Of a DNA stretch of 64,000 nucleotides, positions 29,117 through 38,371 are shown in pieces. A program made the translations under genes and the position numbers. The stretch is from positions 1 to 64,000 of the forward strand of contig NZ_PSRT01000035.1 in assembly GCF_004212635.1 (NCBI RefSeq), written 5' to 3'. The notes beneath the pieces were generated by a model. It was not told the DNA's origin and did not search any database. It saw only the letters and a list, made by a program, of their open reading frames with translations. This stretch comes from Bradyrhizobium genosp. SA-3 (lineage in GTDB: Bacteria; Pseudomonadota; Alphaproteobacteria; Rhizobiales; Xanthobacteraceae). The stretch's first letter is position 1, and each line of letters opens with the position of its first letter.

Positions 29117-29899
29117 TTAGTTTACCGACGACGCCGAGATGTTCAGCGCCTGGCGGCCCGAGGGCCGCGTCGTCATGGCCGGGTGCTTGCGCACGGAATC
29201 GCCTCCCTTGTCACTTCCCTTGGCCATCAGCGGCGCGTTCTTTGGCAGCACCACGACCTTCGTCCCGACATTGACGCGGCCGAACAGGTCGATGACGTCC
29301 TCATTGGTCAAGCGGATGCAGCCGGACGAGACGAACTTGCCGATGGTGCTGGGATCGTTGGTGCCGTGGATGCGGTATTCGCTCGAGCCGAGATACATCG
29401 CGCGGGCACCGAGCGGGTTACCCGGACCGCCCGCCACGAAGCGCGGCAGATAGGGCTGGCGCGCGATCATTTCGGCCGGCGGATGCCAGTCCGGCCACTC
29501 GGCCTTGCGGCTGACGCTCTGCACGCCCGCCCAGGTAAAGCCCTCGCGGCCAACGCCGACGCCATAGCGGATGGCGCGTCCCTGGCCGAGCACGTAGTAG
29601 AGATAGGTGTTGCTGGTATCGATGACGACGGTGCCGGCCGGCTCGCTCCTGTCGAAGCTGACGATCTGCCTGCGCAGCCGATCGGGCAGCCGGGCGTCCT
29701 CGTCTGCGGCTTGCGGTGCCTCGCTTCCATAACCCTGTGAATAGCCCTGGTCCTGCGGATACGACTGCGGCTGCATCGGCACGAAGCCGAGGGTTTGCGC
29801 ACGCGCGCCGCCAAAGGGCATGGTGAGCAGTGCGCTTGCGAGGGCAAACGCAGTGACGGCGCGCGGTGAGAAGCGGCGGACGAGAGAGAACCTTGTCAT
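29117..29899 (-). CDS. L,D-transpeptidase (YkuD domain)
   Basis: 260 residues from the ATG at 29899; a longer open frame upstream lacks a signal peptide at its start. A signal peptide ends GGARA. The YkuD active site is intact: HGTN (H178) and SSGCIRL (C194). These enzymes make 3-3 cross-links or attach lipoproteins to peptidoglycan. A GGAAC-N17-CGTT site upstream suggests stress control. It is divergent from the AI-2E family gene. Confidence 0.9.
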   Translation of the reverse strand: MTRFSLVRRFSPRAVTAFALASALLTMPFGGARAQTLGFVPMQPQSYPQDQGYSQGYGSEAPQAADEDARLPDRLRRQIVSFDRSEPAGTVVIDTSNTYLYYVLGQGRAIRYGVGVGREGFTWAGVQSVSRKAEWPDWHPPAEMIARQPYLPRFVAGGPGNPLGARAMYLGSSEYRIHGTNDPSTIGKFVSSGCIRLTNEDVIDLFGRVNVGTKVVVLPKNAPLMAKGSDKGGDSVRKHPAMTTRPSGRQALNISASSVN

Positions 29900-29946
29900 G
29901 AGCTGCCCCGTTGGATGTGTGCATCTGGGTGATGCTGTCGCCAACA

Positions 29947-29972
29947 AACGCGACCGGGCCGACTCAGGTTCC
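29947..29972 (-). promoter_or_regulatory. EcfG-type promoter for L,D-transpeptidase gene
   Basis: On the minus strand reads GGAAC-N17-CGTT, both elements exact, 48 bases upstream of the start at 29899. N17 is within the accepted spacing. Confidence 0.6.
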
Positions 29973-30031
29973 GCCGAACTCTGCGGCAGCGACGTCACAG
30001 TCAAGCGAGCGCGTCTTCACGAAGCCGCGAC

Positions 30032-30056
30032 GGAACCCTTGCTCAGCCAGCACGTT
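30032..30056 (+). promoter_or_regulatory. EcfG-type promoter for AI-2E family gene
   Basis: GGAAC-N16-CGTT, an exact match, 55 bases before the GTG at 30111. It supports the downstream start of that gene over earlier in-frame starts. Confidence 0.7.
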
Positions 30057-30110
30057 GTCGGATCGTCGATGGGCGCGCGGATCGCGAGTTGCGCGTGCGG
30101 GAGAGATATT

Positions 30111-31223
30111 GTGCGCGTCCTTCCCAGCGAACGTCTGATTCCCGGCAACAGCGAAGGTGAACCGCTTCCCGACAGCCATAGTGAGCTGCCACCGGTCATT
30201 CGCCGCACCGAGTTCGTCACTTTCGCACTCGCAGGCCTCCTGCTGATCGCGGTCGTCGCCGTGTTCTATGTCGGAAGAGCGTTCTTCCTGCCCGTGGTGA
30301 TGGCCTTCGTCATCGGCACCATGCTGTCGCCGGCGGCGAGCTTCCTCGAGCGATGCAAGGTGCCGCGCGCGCTCGGTGCCGTCCTGATCGTCATCGCGGG
30401 GACGGCAGTGGTCGCGTTCGCGGTCGCGCTGATCGCCTCGCCTGTGATGGAATGGAGCACGCGCCTGCCGGAGCTCGGCGCGCAACTAAAGGACAAGCTG
30501 CACGTGTTCGACCGGCCACTGGCGCTGTGGCGCGAGCTGCAAGCCATGGTCGGCGGCTCGGAGGAATTCCCCAGCTTCCAGTTGCCGAAGATCGAGTGGG
30601 TGCAGCCGACGCTGGAATTCCTGTCGCCGACCTTTACTGAATTTCTGCTGTTCTTCGTCACCCTCATTCTGTTCATCGCAAGCTGGCGCGACCTGCGGCG
30701 GGCGATGATCATGAACTTCAGCAATCACGACGCGCGGCTGCGTACACTGCGTATTCTCAACGAGATCGAGGTCCATCTCGGCAATTACCTCCTGACCGTC
30801 ACCGTCATAAATGTCGGTGTCGGCGTCGCAACCGGCCTCATCTGCGCGCTCACTGGCATGCCCAATCCGGCCGGCCTGGGCGCACTTGCGGCAACGCTCA
30901 ACTTCATTCCGATCATCGGGCCGATCGCGATGTTCGCCGTACTGGTCATGGTGGGGCTGGTCGCCTTCCCGACCATCAGCGGCGCGCTGATGGCGGCGCT
31001 CGCCTTCGGCGGCCTCACCTTCCTGGAAGGGCACTTCATCACCCCGACCATCATCGGCCGGCGGCTGGCGCTGAATGCGCTTGCGGTCCTGCTCGCGCTG
31101 GCATTCTGGACCTGGATGTGGGGCCCGATGGGCGCGTTCCTGGCGTCGCCGCTCCTGATCGTCGGCCTGATCCTCAAGGAGCATCTGTTGCCGGCGGATT
31201 CGCCGCAGTTGCCGCAGGCCTGA
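30111..31223 (+). CDS. AI-2E family transporter (PerM/YhhT-type)
   Basis: 370 residues from the GTG at 30111, preceded by GGAGAG. Longer starts would lie over the EcfG promoter. About eight membrane segments, with the family's long cytoplasmic/periplasmic loop and the C-terminal GLVAFPTISGALMAALAFGG and LEGHFITPTIIGRRL. The family includes putative autoinducer-2 exporters and Na+/H+ antiporters; transport function here is unknown. Confidence 0.87.
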   Translation: MRVLPSERLIPGNSEGEPLPDSHSELPPVIRRTEFVTFALAGLLLIAVVAVFYVGRAFFLPVVMAFVIGTMLSPAASFLERCKVPRALGAVLIVIAGTAVVAFAVALIASPVMEWSTRLPELGAQLKDKLHVFDRPLALWRELQAMVGGSEEFPSFQLPKIEWVQPTLEFLSPTFTEFLLFFVTLILFIASWRDLRRAMIMNFSNHDARLRTLRILNEIEVHLGNYLLTVTVINVGVGVATGLICALTGMPNPAGLGALAATLNFIPIIGPIAMFAVLVMVGLVAFPTISGALMAALAFGGLTFLEGHFITPTIIGRRLALNALAVLLALAFWTWMWGPMGAFLASPLLIVGLILKEHLLPADSPQLPQA

Positions 31224-31238
31224 GCGGTTTCCGTGAAC

Positions 31239-31263
31239 GGAACTTCCCCGACGACGAAACGTT
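31239..31263 (+). promoter_or_regulatory. EcfG-type promoter for DUF883-like gene
   Basis: GGAAC-N16-CGTT, an exact match, 38 bases before the ATG at 31302. Confidence 0.75.
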
Positions 31264-31301
31264 CTCCGGCTATCTCAGCCGTCAACAGTTTGGAGCTCCC
31301 G

Positions 31302-31673
31302 ATGTCCACGACCAATGCCGAAGCCGGGATGAAGGACTGGACCGACAAAGCCACCAGAGAAAGCCTCGAGAAGGATATAGCAGCCGTGAAAAGCGATATC
31401 GCCGCCCTCACCGAACAGATCACCGACGCGCTCAATACCTTCGCCAATTCCACCAACAAGCAGGCTCGCCGCGGGTATCGCCAGGCGCGCGAGAACATGG
31501 ATTCCGCGATGGACGACATGTCCGACCGCGGCAGCGCGATGATGGAGGCTGCGCAAGACGCCTACGGCTCGATCGAGGAGACGCTGGAAGAGGCCATCAC
31601 GCAGCGGCCGCTCGCGACCGTCGGGCTCGCCCTCGGCATCGGCTTCCTGATCGGCGCCGCCTGGCGGCGGTAG
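31302..31673 (+). CDS. DUF883/ElaB-like protein
   Basis: 123 residues from the ATG at 31302. A coiled coil (LEKDIAAVKSDIAALTEQIT) leads to an acidic/alanine-rich part and a single C-terminal membrane segment ending LGIGFLIGAAWRR. This is the form of the ElaB/YqjD/DUF883 family, some members of which bind ribosomes at the membrane in stationary phase. An EcfG promoter precedes it. The next gene, also a membrane protein, follows at 93 bases and may be co-transcribed. Confidence 0.85.
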   Translation: MSTTNAEAGMKDWTDKATRESLEKDIAAVKSDIAALTEQITDALNTFANSTNKQARRGYRQARENMDSAMDDMSDRGSAMMEAAQDAYGSIEETLEEAITQRPLATVGLALGIGFLIGAAWRR

Positions 31674-31766
31674 GTTTGCGGAACGGATCTCGAGACGCCG
31701 GCGCTGCCGCGCCGCCGATGCCGGTATGTGGCGGTTCGGCTTGTGGGGGATTTGAGGAGCAAGGCC

Positions 31767-32222
31767 ATGTTTCAGCGCATTATCGACGGGATCAGTACAT
31801 CCACCGGCACCACTGTGCGACTGACCTCGCTGGCCGCAGGCACGGCATTCGCGCTCTTCATCACCACGTGCTTCCTCTGCGCCGCGGCCTTCATTTCGGT
31901 CCTGGAGAAATATGGCCCGGTTCAGGCCTGCCTCGCCGGCGCCGGCATTTTCTTCCTGCTGACGCTCACCGCTGCAGGCACCTATTGGGGCTACAAGCGC
32001 GAGGTGCAGAAGCGCGCCCAGATCGCGGCCGAGCGCGCGGCGAAGTCGATGGCACAGAGCATGCTTTCGGACCCCATGCTGCTCGCTACGGGACTTCAGA
32101 TCGTTCGTGCCATCGGCGTCAAGCGGCTGTTGCCGATCCTCGCGATCGGTGGGGTCGCACTCGGAATCATGGCGAGTCGCGCTGGCGTAGCAGACGAGGC
32201 GTCGGCCGAACCTGCTGAATAA
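31767..32222 (+). CDS. small membrane protein next to the DUF883-like gene
   Basis: 151 residues from the ATG at 31767, with GAGGAG before it. Two membrane segments (about 20-44 and 53-75), then a charged stretch (REVQKRAQIAAERAAKSMAQ) and a third weak segment near 120-135. It resembles the phage-holin-like/DUF1469 proteins often placed with DUF883 genes, but I do not recognise it for sure. It possibly forms an operon with 31302. Confidence 0.7.
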   Translation: MFQRIIDGISTSTGTTVRLTSLAAGTAFALFITTCFLCAAAFISVLEKYGPVQACLAGAGIFFLLTLTAAGTYWGYKREVQKRAQIAAERAAKSMAQSMLSDPMLLATGLQIVRAIGVKRLLPILAIGGVALGIMASRAGVADEASAEPAE

Positions 32223-32410
32223 TGGTCAGAGCGGGTCAGAAAATTTCGTCGTAACTCCTCCGAGCCCATCTATCGCAAATCGGTACGAGCGGTCGCGCGC
32301 AATTTTGCGCCATCCGGCACGAATGCCCCCGCCATCACGCAAACGCTACTCGGATGGGCAGGCGGTTGCCGCTAAAAGCGTCGCCCCTGATTCCAAAAGT
32401 CTTTTTCGTG

Positions 32411-33553
32411 ATGAAACCGTCCGTCAAGGCGAACCTCGCCGCATTTCAACCCGACGCCAGACTGTATTTGACACTCGGCATCGCCAACTGGTCGGTTTTC
32501 GTCGACCACATCCCGAACAACGTCGTCAACCTGTTGACGCTGCGAAACTTCGGCTTCAGCGGCGCCGCGGATTTGTTCGTATTCGTGGTGGGTTATGGCG
32601 TCGCCATCATCCACGGCCGGATGGCGCTGGAGCGCGGCTACGTCGTCGCGGCGACGCGCATCTTTCGACGCGTCTGGCGGCTCTACGCCGCCTACGTCGT
32701 CCTGTTCGTCATCTATATCGACACCATCGCCTATGTCGCCTCGCAATCGATGGCACCGGAAATCATCCACGAATACAACATCTCGGGGATTCTCGAGCAC
32801 CCGCTGCGCATCCTGATCCGCGGTCTCGTGCTCCAGGAGGAGCCGCTGAACCTCGACCTGCTGCAATTGATGATCCCGCTGATGGCCTTCTTTCCGCTTG
32901 TGCTCTGGGGCCTGTTGCGGCGGCCGAACGTGACGCTGGCGGCATCGGTCGCGCTGTACCTTGCCGCACGCTGGTTCGACTGGAATTTCCGGGTCTATCC
33001 GGACCAGGAGTGGACCTTCAATCCGCTCTGCTGGCAGATGCTGATGGTGCTGGGCGGCTGGTTCGCCGTGACGGGCGCGCCCGGGCGGGCGCTGCGCGGC
33101 ATGCCCTGGCTGCGGATCCTCGCCGGAGCCTACCTCGTGTTCGCGATGGCCGTCACCCTGATGCGCCATTCACCGGCGCTCTCCGCTTATCTGCCGGACG
33201 TTCTCCTCAACGGCATCGCGCCGACCGACAAGGAAAACCTAGCGCCTTATCGCGTGCTTCACTTCCTTGCGCTCGCCTTCCTCGCGACTCATCTCATTCC
33301 GGCCGATCATCCCGGCCTGCAATTGAAGCCGCTACAGGCGGTCATCAGATGCGGCGAGGAATGGCTCGCCGTGTTCTGCGTCGGCGTATTCCTGTCCTTT
33401 GCAGGTCATCTCATCCTGATCACCGGGCCCAATATGGTGGTGATGCAGGTCGTGGTGAGCCTCGCCGGCTTCGCCGCGATGACCGCGGTCGCCTATTACA
33501 TCGCCTGGTCGAAGTGGCAGGACCTGCCCGCCGCCTTGCGGCAGCAGGCCTAG
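32411..33553 (+). CDS. OpgC-family membrane protein
   Basis: 380 residues, about ten membrane segments. It matches OpgC of the acyltransferase type: GIANWSVFVDHIPNNVVNLL, FSGAADLFVFVVGYGVAIIH, RRVWRLYAAYVVLFV. OpgC adds succinyl or similar groups to osmoregulated periplasmic glucans; the family in rhizobia is large and the true substrate here is unknown. The start is probably the ATG at 32411, without a good ribosome site; an earlier ATG in frame is at 32354. Confidence 0.85.
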   Translation: MKPSVKANLAAFQPDARLYLTLGIANWSVFVDHIPNNVVNLLTLRNFGFSGAADLFVFVVGYGVAIIHGRMALERGYVVAATRIFRRVWRLYAAYVVLFVIYIDTIAYVASQSMAPEIIHEYNISGILEHPLRILIRGLVLQEEPLNLDLLQLMIPLMAFFPLVLWGLLRRPNVTLAASVALYLAARWFDWNFRVYPDQEWTFNPLCWQMLMVLGGWFAVTGAPGRALRGMPWLRILAGAYLVFAMAVTLMRHSPALSAYLPDVLLNGIAPTDKENLAPYRVLHFLALAFLATHLIPADHPGLQLKPLQAVIRCGEEWLAVFCVGVFLSFAGHLILITGPNMVVMQVVVSLAGFAAMTAVAYYIAWSKWQDLPAALRQQA

Positions 33554-33572
33554 CGGGCGCGCATCCGATTCC

Positions 33573-33677
33573 CCTAAAGCGCGATGAGATCAGGATGAAT
33601 CGTCATCGCGCTTTAGGTTATGTTTGAGCATGATCTTTTCGGAAAACCGCTACACACTTTTCCGGATCATGCCCTAG
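33573..33677. repeat. interspersed repeat, GCATGATCTTTTCGGAAAACC type
   Basis: CTAAAGCGCGATGA with complementary TCATCGCGCTTTAG, then TTTGAGCATGATCTTTTCGG and ACACTTTTCCGGATCATGCC, giving two stem-loops in a row. It is nearly the same as 52479-52578 in this window. Confidence 0.8.
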
Positions 33678-33733
33678 GCTGGCCGCCGCGGCTGCGCTAT
33701 CCGGAGCAGAAGCGGGTTGCGAGGAGACCGGAC

Positions 33734-34348
33734 GTGGTGACGGCGAACAGCGAGGGTGATGGGGCCGACGGCGCGCCCCGGCGCGGCCGGCCGCGATCGA
33801 TCGAGACCACCAACGCCATTCTCGAAAGCGCCTATGCGCTGATGGCCACGACCGGCCTTGCCGCCACCACCATCGACGCGGTCGCGCGGCACTCCAGCGT
33901 CTCCAAGATGACGATCTACAAATGGTGGCCGTCCCGCGAGGCGCTTCTGATCGACGCCTTTCTCCACCACGCGGCGCAGATGCTGCCGCTGCCGCCGGAG
34001 AGCTCCGGAACGCCCGCGGCGCGTGCACGCCGCCATGCCGCGGCCTATGCCGAGGCGCTCCAGGACGAGTTCGGCAAGGTGCAGCTCGCCGTGATCTCCG
34101 AATGCATTTCGAAGACCGGCTCCGCCGAGCTGTTCTACGCCCGCTATCTGCAATTCCGCCGCGACGCGCTGGTTGAGATGATCGCGGCGGGCCAGAAGGA
34201 CGGCAGCATCCTGGCCGAGGGACTGCCCGAGGATCTCTACGACGCGATCTACGGCGGCCTGTTCTACCGCTACGTCTTCGGCATCGCGCCGGTCACGCCG
34301 GCCTACGCGCGCAATCTGGTTGATTTGGTGCTGCGGCCGAAGAGCTGA
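33734..34348 (+). CDS. TetR/AcrR family transcriptional regulator
   Basis: 204 residues from the GTG at 33734, which has GAGGAG seven bases before it. The helix-turn-helix is clear (TTGLAATTIDAVARHSSVSK, MTIYKWWPSREALL). The C-terminal half is a ligand-binding helical bundle of the AefR-like sort. The start codon follows closely on the repeat. The target is unknown; OpgC and the sensor kinase are the neighbours. Confidence 0.88.
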   Translation: MVTANSEGDGADGAPRRGRPRSIETTNAILESAYALMATTGLAATTIDAVARHSSVSKMTIYKWWPSREALLIDAFLHHAAQMLPLPPESSGTPAARARRHAAAYAEALQDEFGKVQLAVISECISKTGSAELFYARYLQFRRDALVEMIAAGQKDGSILAEGLPEDLYDAIYGGLFYRYVFGIAPVTPAYARNLVDLVLRPKS

Positions 34349-34355
34349 CCTCGCA

Positions 34356-36146
34356 TCACCGCACAGGCCTGACCGGGGCCGAAATCTTGTCGGTACGATC
34401 GCGCTCGGTCATGTCGACCACCGTCTCCATCGGCGCGATCAGCTCGTAGACATAGGAGACGTCGGTGAAGTAGCGCTTGGCGGTGCCGCCGAGCGCCTCG
34501 GGCGCGACGCGGTCGAGCAGGATCAGGCCGAAATCGGAATCGGGGCGGCGCGTCGCCTCGCTGGTGTTGAACTCCTCCCAGCGGAAATTGAAAATCTCGT
34601 CGGGCTCCTCGCCCGTTACCGTCCAATTGGCGGTGATGTGCGGATGCTTGCCGACCAGCGACAGGCCTTCGTCGGAATGCGAGGCGAGCTCGAAGAACAG
34701 CAGCGACAGGCTCTGCGCCGCGCGCGCGCTGACCGCGATGTCGGGACCGGTGACGGCGATGCGATCGGCATGCGGGATGGCGCGCGCTTCGAACAGGCCC
34801 CTCAACTTGACACCCTGCCACTGGCTCTCGCTGAGCAGCGAGACCACGTTCGACATGGCGTGGATGCGGCCGATCAGCAGCTCGCGTGCGACATCGATAT
34901 CCGAGCCGTGGCGCAGCGTGCGTGTCACGATCGACTGGATCACGGCCAGGATGTTCTTGACCCGGTGGTTGAGCTCGTCGATGACAGCGGTCAGCCGGCG
35001 CTCGAAGCCGATCCGCACCTGGATTTCCCGGCTGAGCCGCAGATTGTTGTAGGCGACATAGCCGAACAGGCCGCACACCATGGCGGTGATGGCGAAGCCG
35101 ATCGCCGCCACGATGATGGCGGTCTGCTCGGCGCGACGCGCCGAATTCGTCTTCGCGTAGTAGGCGAGCTGCCAGTCACGGCCACCGAAGCTCACGGTGC
35201 GCATCGCCGACGGCGCCAGTCCGTCCGCCGCCGTCATGCGCGTGGAGACCACGCCCTGGTCGTTGGCAACGAGCTCGCCACCGTCCCTGCGCGGATCCCT
35301 GAGCGCGACCGAGAACAACGACATGTCGTCATTGGTCAGCATCAGCGAGGCAAGCTCGTAGGAGAATGTGACGAACCCGGCCGGCTCCGTCGCCCCCTCG
35401 GGAATGACGGGCGCGGCCACGATGACGCCGATCGGTCCGTTGCCGCGGAGCAGCGGAATCGGGTCTGAGGCGATCGACCGCTTCTCGACCCGGGCACGCG
35501 TCAGCATGGCGCTGCGAACCGGATCCTGATCGTAGCTGCGGCCAGGCAGCGCCTTGGTCTCGTTGCTGCGCGGCTCGAGGTCCATCAGCACGTCGATCGG
35601 CTGGGTGACATCGGCGGAATTGATCGGCTTGTCGTCAAACATGCGGATCCGTGGATTGGGGAAGCCGGCGCCGGCAATGGCAGCCTGCGCCGCCGTAAGC
35701 TCGTTCGGCTTCAGCCGGGCGATCCAGCCGGCCACCACGAAATCGGTCTTGAAGGCGTAGATGGCCGAGCGCAGCGGCTCCAGCATGCTCGGCTTGATCA
35801 CGGATGGCGTACGGAACAGGCCGGAGGCGACACGCGCGAGCAGCTCCCGCTCGGTGAGGCGGTCCTGGACCAGGCTTGCGTGAACGTCGATCGCACGCGC
35901 GAGCGCGATCCGGTCCAGCGCCAGCTCCTGATCGTGAACGCGATAGGCCGCAAGCCCGGAGAGCAAGGCTCCGAGCAGAGCGATGAAGCCAATGATGAAA
36001 CCCAGCCGGACCACGCGACTACTCAGGCGAAAGCAGGAGGTCGGCAATAAACACGGAGCATATGAACGCCGCTCGAACGGCCATGTGCCGAAACAGGGTG
36101 AACCCCCAGTGGCGGAGATAATGGAGGAGGAGGCATCAGTACGCAA
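34356..36146 (-). CDS. HWE-type sensor histidine kinase with CHASE domain
   Basis: Up to 596 residues; the start is unsure because the 36146 start is TTG and a GTG at 36014 is also possible. A membrane segment (LGFIIGFIALLGALLSGLAA) is followed by a CHASE-like sensor (about 75-290) and a second membrane segment. The phospho-acceptor H394 lies in DELNHRVKNILAVIQSIV. The ATP-binding domain is degenerate: the usual N-box (HELxTNAxKYGAL) reads FELASHSDEGLSL, and the glycine box is replaced. No response regulator gene is adjacent. It may be a weak or non-catalytic kinase. Confidence 0.8.
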   Translation of the reverse strand: MRTDASSSIISATGGSPCFGTWPFERRSYAPCLLPTSCFRLSSRVVRLGFIIGFIALLGALLSGLAAYRVHDQELALDRIALARAIDVHASLVQDRLTERELLARVASGLFRTPSVIKPSMLEPLRSAIYAFKTDFVVAGWIARLKPNELTAAQAAIAGAGFPNPRIRMFDDKPINSADVTQPIDVLMDLEPRSNETKALPGRSYDQDPVRSAMLTRARVEKRSIASDPIPLLRGNGPIGVIVAAPVIPEGATEPAGFVTFSYELASLMLTNDDMSLFSVALRDPRRDGGELVANDQGVVSTRMTAADGLAPSAMRTVSFGGRDWQLAYYAKTNSARRAEQTAIIVAAIGFAITAMVCGLFGYVAYNNLRLSREIQVRIGFERRLTAVIDELNHRVKNILAVIQSIVTRTLRHGSDIDVARELLIGRIHAMSNVVSLLSESQWQGVKLRGLFEARAIPHADRIAVTGPDIAVSARAAQSLSLLFFELASHSDEGLSLVGKHPHITANWTVTGEEPDEIFNFRWEEFNTSEATRRPDSDFGLILLDRVAPEALGGTAKRYFTDVSYVYELIAPMETVVDMTERDRTDKISAPVRPVR

Positions 36147-36331
36147 CGTAGGTCGGCTGAAAAGCTTAATCCGTCCCGGCCGATGGTCCGGCCGGCATGG
36201 ATTTGCCCCTGGGGGCCAAGAGGTAGTTAATCGCCGTGTCCGAAATTTGTTCCGCGGTGGCGGCCCTGCCCCCGGGGGGTTAGGGCAAAAACGCCTGCGC
36301 TAAGTCGTCGCGTCCGTCGGGCCCCGCGGTT

Positions 36332-36955
36332 TTAAGCGTCCCGTTTTAAGCCTCCCTTGGTCTCGATGAAGCCGACGATGCGATCGAGACCCTGACTCTT
36401 CTTCAGGTTGGTCATGACGAAGGGACGCTGGCCACGCATGCGCTTGGCATCCGTCTCCATCTTTTCCAGGGAAGCTCCGACATGGGGTGCCAGGTCGATC
36501 TTGTTGATGACAAGAAGGTCTGACCGGGTGATCCCCGGGCCGCCCTTGGATGGGATCTTGTCGCCGGCGGCAACGTCGATCACGTAGATGGTGAGGTCGG
36601 CCAGCTCCGGGGAAAAAGTGGCAGCCAGATTGTCGCCGCCGGACTCGATCAGCACGAGATCGAGGTCCGGGAATTTCGCACGCATGTCCGCCACCGCGGC
36701 GAGATTCATCGAGGCGTCCTCGCGGATCGCAGTGTGCGGGCAGCCACCGGTCTCGACCCCCGCGATGCGGTCCGGCGTCAGCGAGCCCGAGCGCACGAGG
36801 TATTCCGCATCCCATTTGGTGTAGATGTCGTTGGTGATCGCGGCGATGTCATAGCGCTCGCGCATGGTCTTGCAGAGCAGGTCCATCAGCGCGGTCTTGC
36901 CCGATCCGACCGGGCCGCCGACGCCGACACGCAAGGGTCCGTGAGTTTTCGACAT
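36332..36955 (-). CDS. ureG: urease accessory GTPase UreG
   Basis: 207 residues. P-loop GGPVGSGKT (13-21), the CPHT metal site in [15 protein letters not shown], the [18 protein letters not shown] segment and [11 protein letters not shown]. UreG delivers nickel to urease with UreE, UreF and UreD. It is the last gene of the urt-ure block. The 28-base hairpin repeat at 36972 separates it from ureF. Confidence 0.95.
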   Translation of the reverse strand: MSKTHGPLRVGVGGPVGSGKTALMDLLCKTMRERYDIAAITNDIYTKWDAEYLVRSGSLTPDRIAGVETGGCPHTAIREDASMNLAAVADMRAKFPDLDLVLIESGGDNLAATFSPELADLTIYVIDVAAGDKIPSKGGPGITRSDLLVINKIDLAPHVGASLEKMETDAKRMRGQRPFVMTNLKKSQGLDRIVGFIETKGGLKRDA

Positions 36956-36971
36956 GCAGTTGCTTTCTTAG

Positions 36972-36999
36972 TGTCGTCCCGGCGCAGGCCGGGACGACG
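36972..36999. repeat. short hairpin of the CGTCGTCCCGG family
   Basis: GTGTCGTCCCGGCGCAGGCC and GGGACGACGG: an almost perfect 11-base stem in the gap between ureF and ureG. It may stabilise or weaken the mRNA downstream of ureF. It is a solo arm-pair without a central part. Confidence 0.65.
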
Positions 37000-37020
37000 G
37001 CTGAGTGTGACGCAACGTGC

Positions 37021-37743
37021 TCACGACCGGAACAGCCGCGTATATTGTGTCTCGTGCCGCAGGCTGGCGAGATCGGCGCGGAAGGTCGCGCTGCCGAGAT
37101 CGTCCAGTGTCGCATTCAGCACACGATTGGCGGTCGCGGCGGCGGCGGCTTCCAGCCTCACCAGCACACGCTGGCTGTCGGTCTGGCCGAGCGGAATGAG
37201 ACGGCTGGCCGCGGAAATCCAGTTCGAGACCAGAGCATGCAAGAAGGCGTGGAGCGTCGGCGCCAACGGCACCCCATGCATCGCGGCGACCACGCCGACC
37301 GCGACCGGATAGACCAGCGGCGTGCGGCATCCCGCGACCATGGCATCCAGGCCATCGGCATCCCACGCGGCGCGGGCGATGTCGATGAAGGCACGGCCCT
37401 GCGAGGTCGTTTCCAGCTGTCGTTCGCGCGACGGCACGAAGGCAGCGGCGAGCTCGGCGATATCGTTCAAAGTGGTGGTCTCGCCCGCTTCCGCGGCGCG
37501 ATAGGCATGGACCAGGAACGTCGCATCGCAAAAGCCCGAGCCGTCGCCGAGCATCGCGTCGAGCCAGTCGGCCAGCGTCGCGGTGTCGGTGATATCGCCG
37601 GCCTCGACCGCCCATTCGATGCCGCTGGAATAGGAGAACCCGCCGACAGGGAATGCCGGCGACAGCCAGGTCATCAACCGGTACAGCGCCGCCGCCTCAC
37701 GCTCGGCGAGGTCAGCGCGGCTGACCGGGTCATTTGTGGTCAT
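37021..37743 (-). CDS. ureF: urease accessory protein UreF
   Basis: 240 residues from the ATG at 37743. The opening [20 protein letters not shown] is the family signature, and the C-terminal ends [20 protein letters not shown]. UreF forms the complex with UreD and UreG that loads nickel. It overlaps the His-rich end of ureE by 14 bases, so the two are translated together. Confidence 0.93.
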   Translation of the reverse strand: MTTNDPVSRADLAEREAAALYRLMTWLSPAFPVGGFSYSSGIEWAVEAGDITDTATLADWLDAMLGDGSGFCDATFLVHAYRAAEAGETTTLNDIAELAAAFVPSRERQLETTSQGRAFIDIARAAWDADGLDAMVAGCRTPLVYPVAVGVVAAMHGVPLAPTLHAFLHALVSNWISAASRLIPLGQTDSQRVLVRLEAAAAATANRVLNATLDDLGSATFRADLASLRHETQYTRLFRS

Positions 37744-38359
37744 GAGCATGCTTGTGGCCGTGGTGATGGTCGGGGTGGTCGCAATGCTCGTCGTGGTGAT
37801 GGTGATGATCGTGACCATGGTCATGCGCGGCATGGCCATGATGGTGGTGATCATGACCGTGATGATCATGGTGATCGTGATGGCCGTGATCGTGATGCGC
37901 GTGGTCGTCGTGGCCGTGCGCGTGGCCGGCATCGGCATAGGCACCGCCCTCGGGATCGAACGGCGCCTCGATCTCGATCACGCGGGCGCCGAGACCCTTC
38001 ACCATGGCTTCGATGACGTGGTCCCGGCGGATGCGCAAGGCTTTGGCCATGATCTGCGTCGGCAGATGGCGGTTGCCGAGATGCCAGCCAACGCGGATGA
38101 GATGGTGCGGATCGCGACCGCGGATCTCCAGCAGCGGCTCGGGTGCCGCCACCACCTCCACCAGCCGGCCGTCCTCCAGCACCAGGGCATCGCCGCCGCG
38201 CAGCGCGACGGCGTGCTCCAGGTCGAGCAGGAATTCGAGCCCCCGCGTCCCCGTCATCGCCATGCGGCGGCGGTGCCGATCGTCGAAATCGAGCACGACC
38301 GTATCCACGGGTGCTTCCGTGAAGCGGTACTGTCCTTTGACCTGCGTCGCCCGGATCAT
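37730..38359 (-). CDS. ureE: urease nickel chaperone UreE with very long His-rich tail
   Basis: 209 residues. The core (1-142) has the UreE peptide-binding and metal domains ([12 protein letters not shown]). The tail (145-209) has about 36 histidines in 65 residues, plus one Cys at 193; most UreE tails are shorter. It should bind and perhaps store many nickel ions. The monooxygenase-like gene lies 12 bases upstream. Confidence 0.95.
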   Translation of the reverse strand: MIRATQVKGQYRFTEAPVDTVVLDFDDRHRRRMAMTGTRGLEFLLDLEHAVALRGGDALVLEDGRLVEVVAAPEPLLEIRGRDPHHLIRVGWHLGNRHLPTQIMAKALRIRRDHVIEAMVKGLGARVIEIEAPFDPEGGAYADAGHAHGHDDHAHHDHGHHDHHDHHGHDHHHHGHAAHDHGHDHHHHHDEHCDHPDHHHGHKHAHDHK

Positions 38360-38371
38360 GCGTTTACCTCG

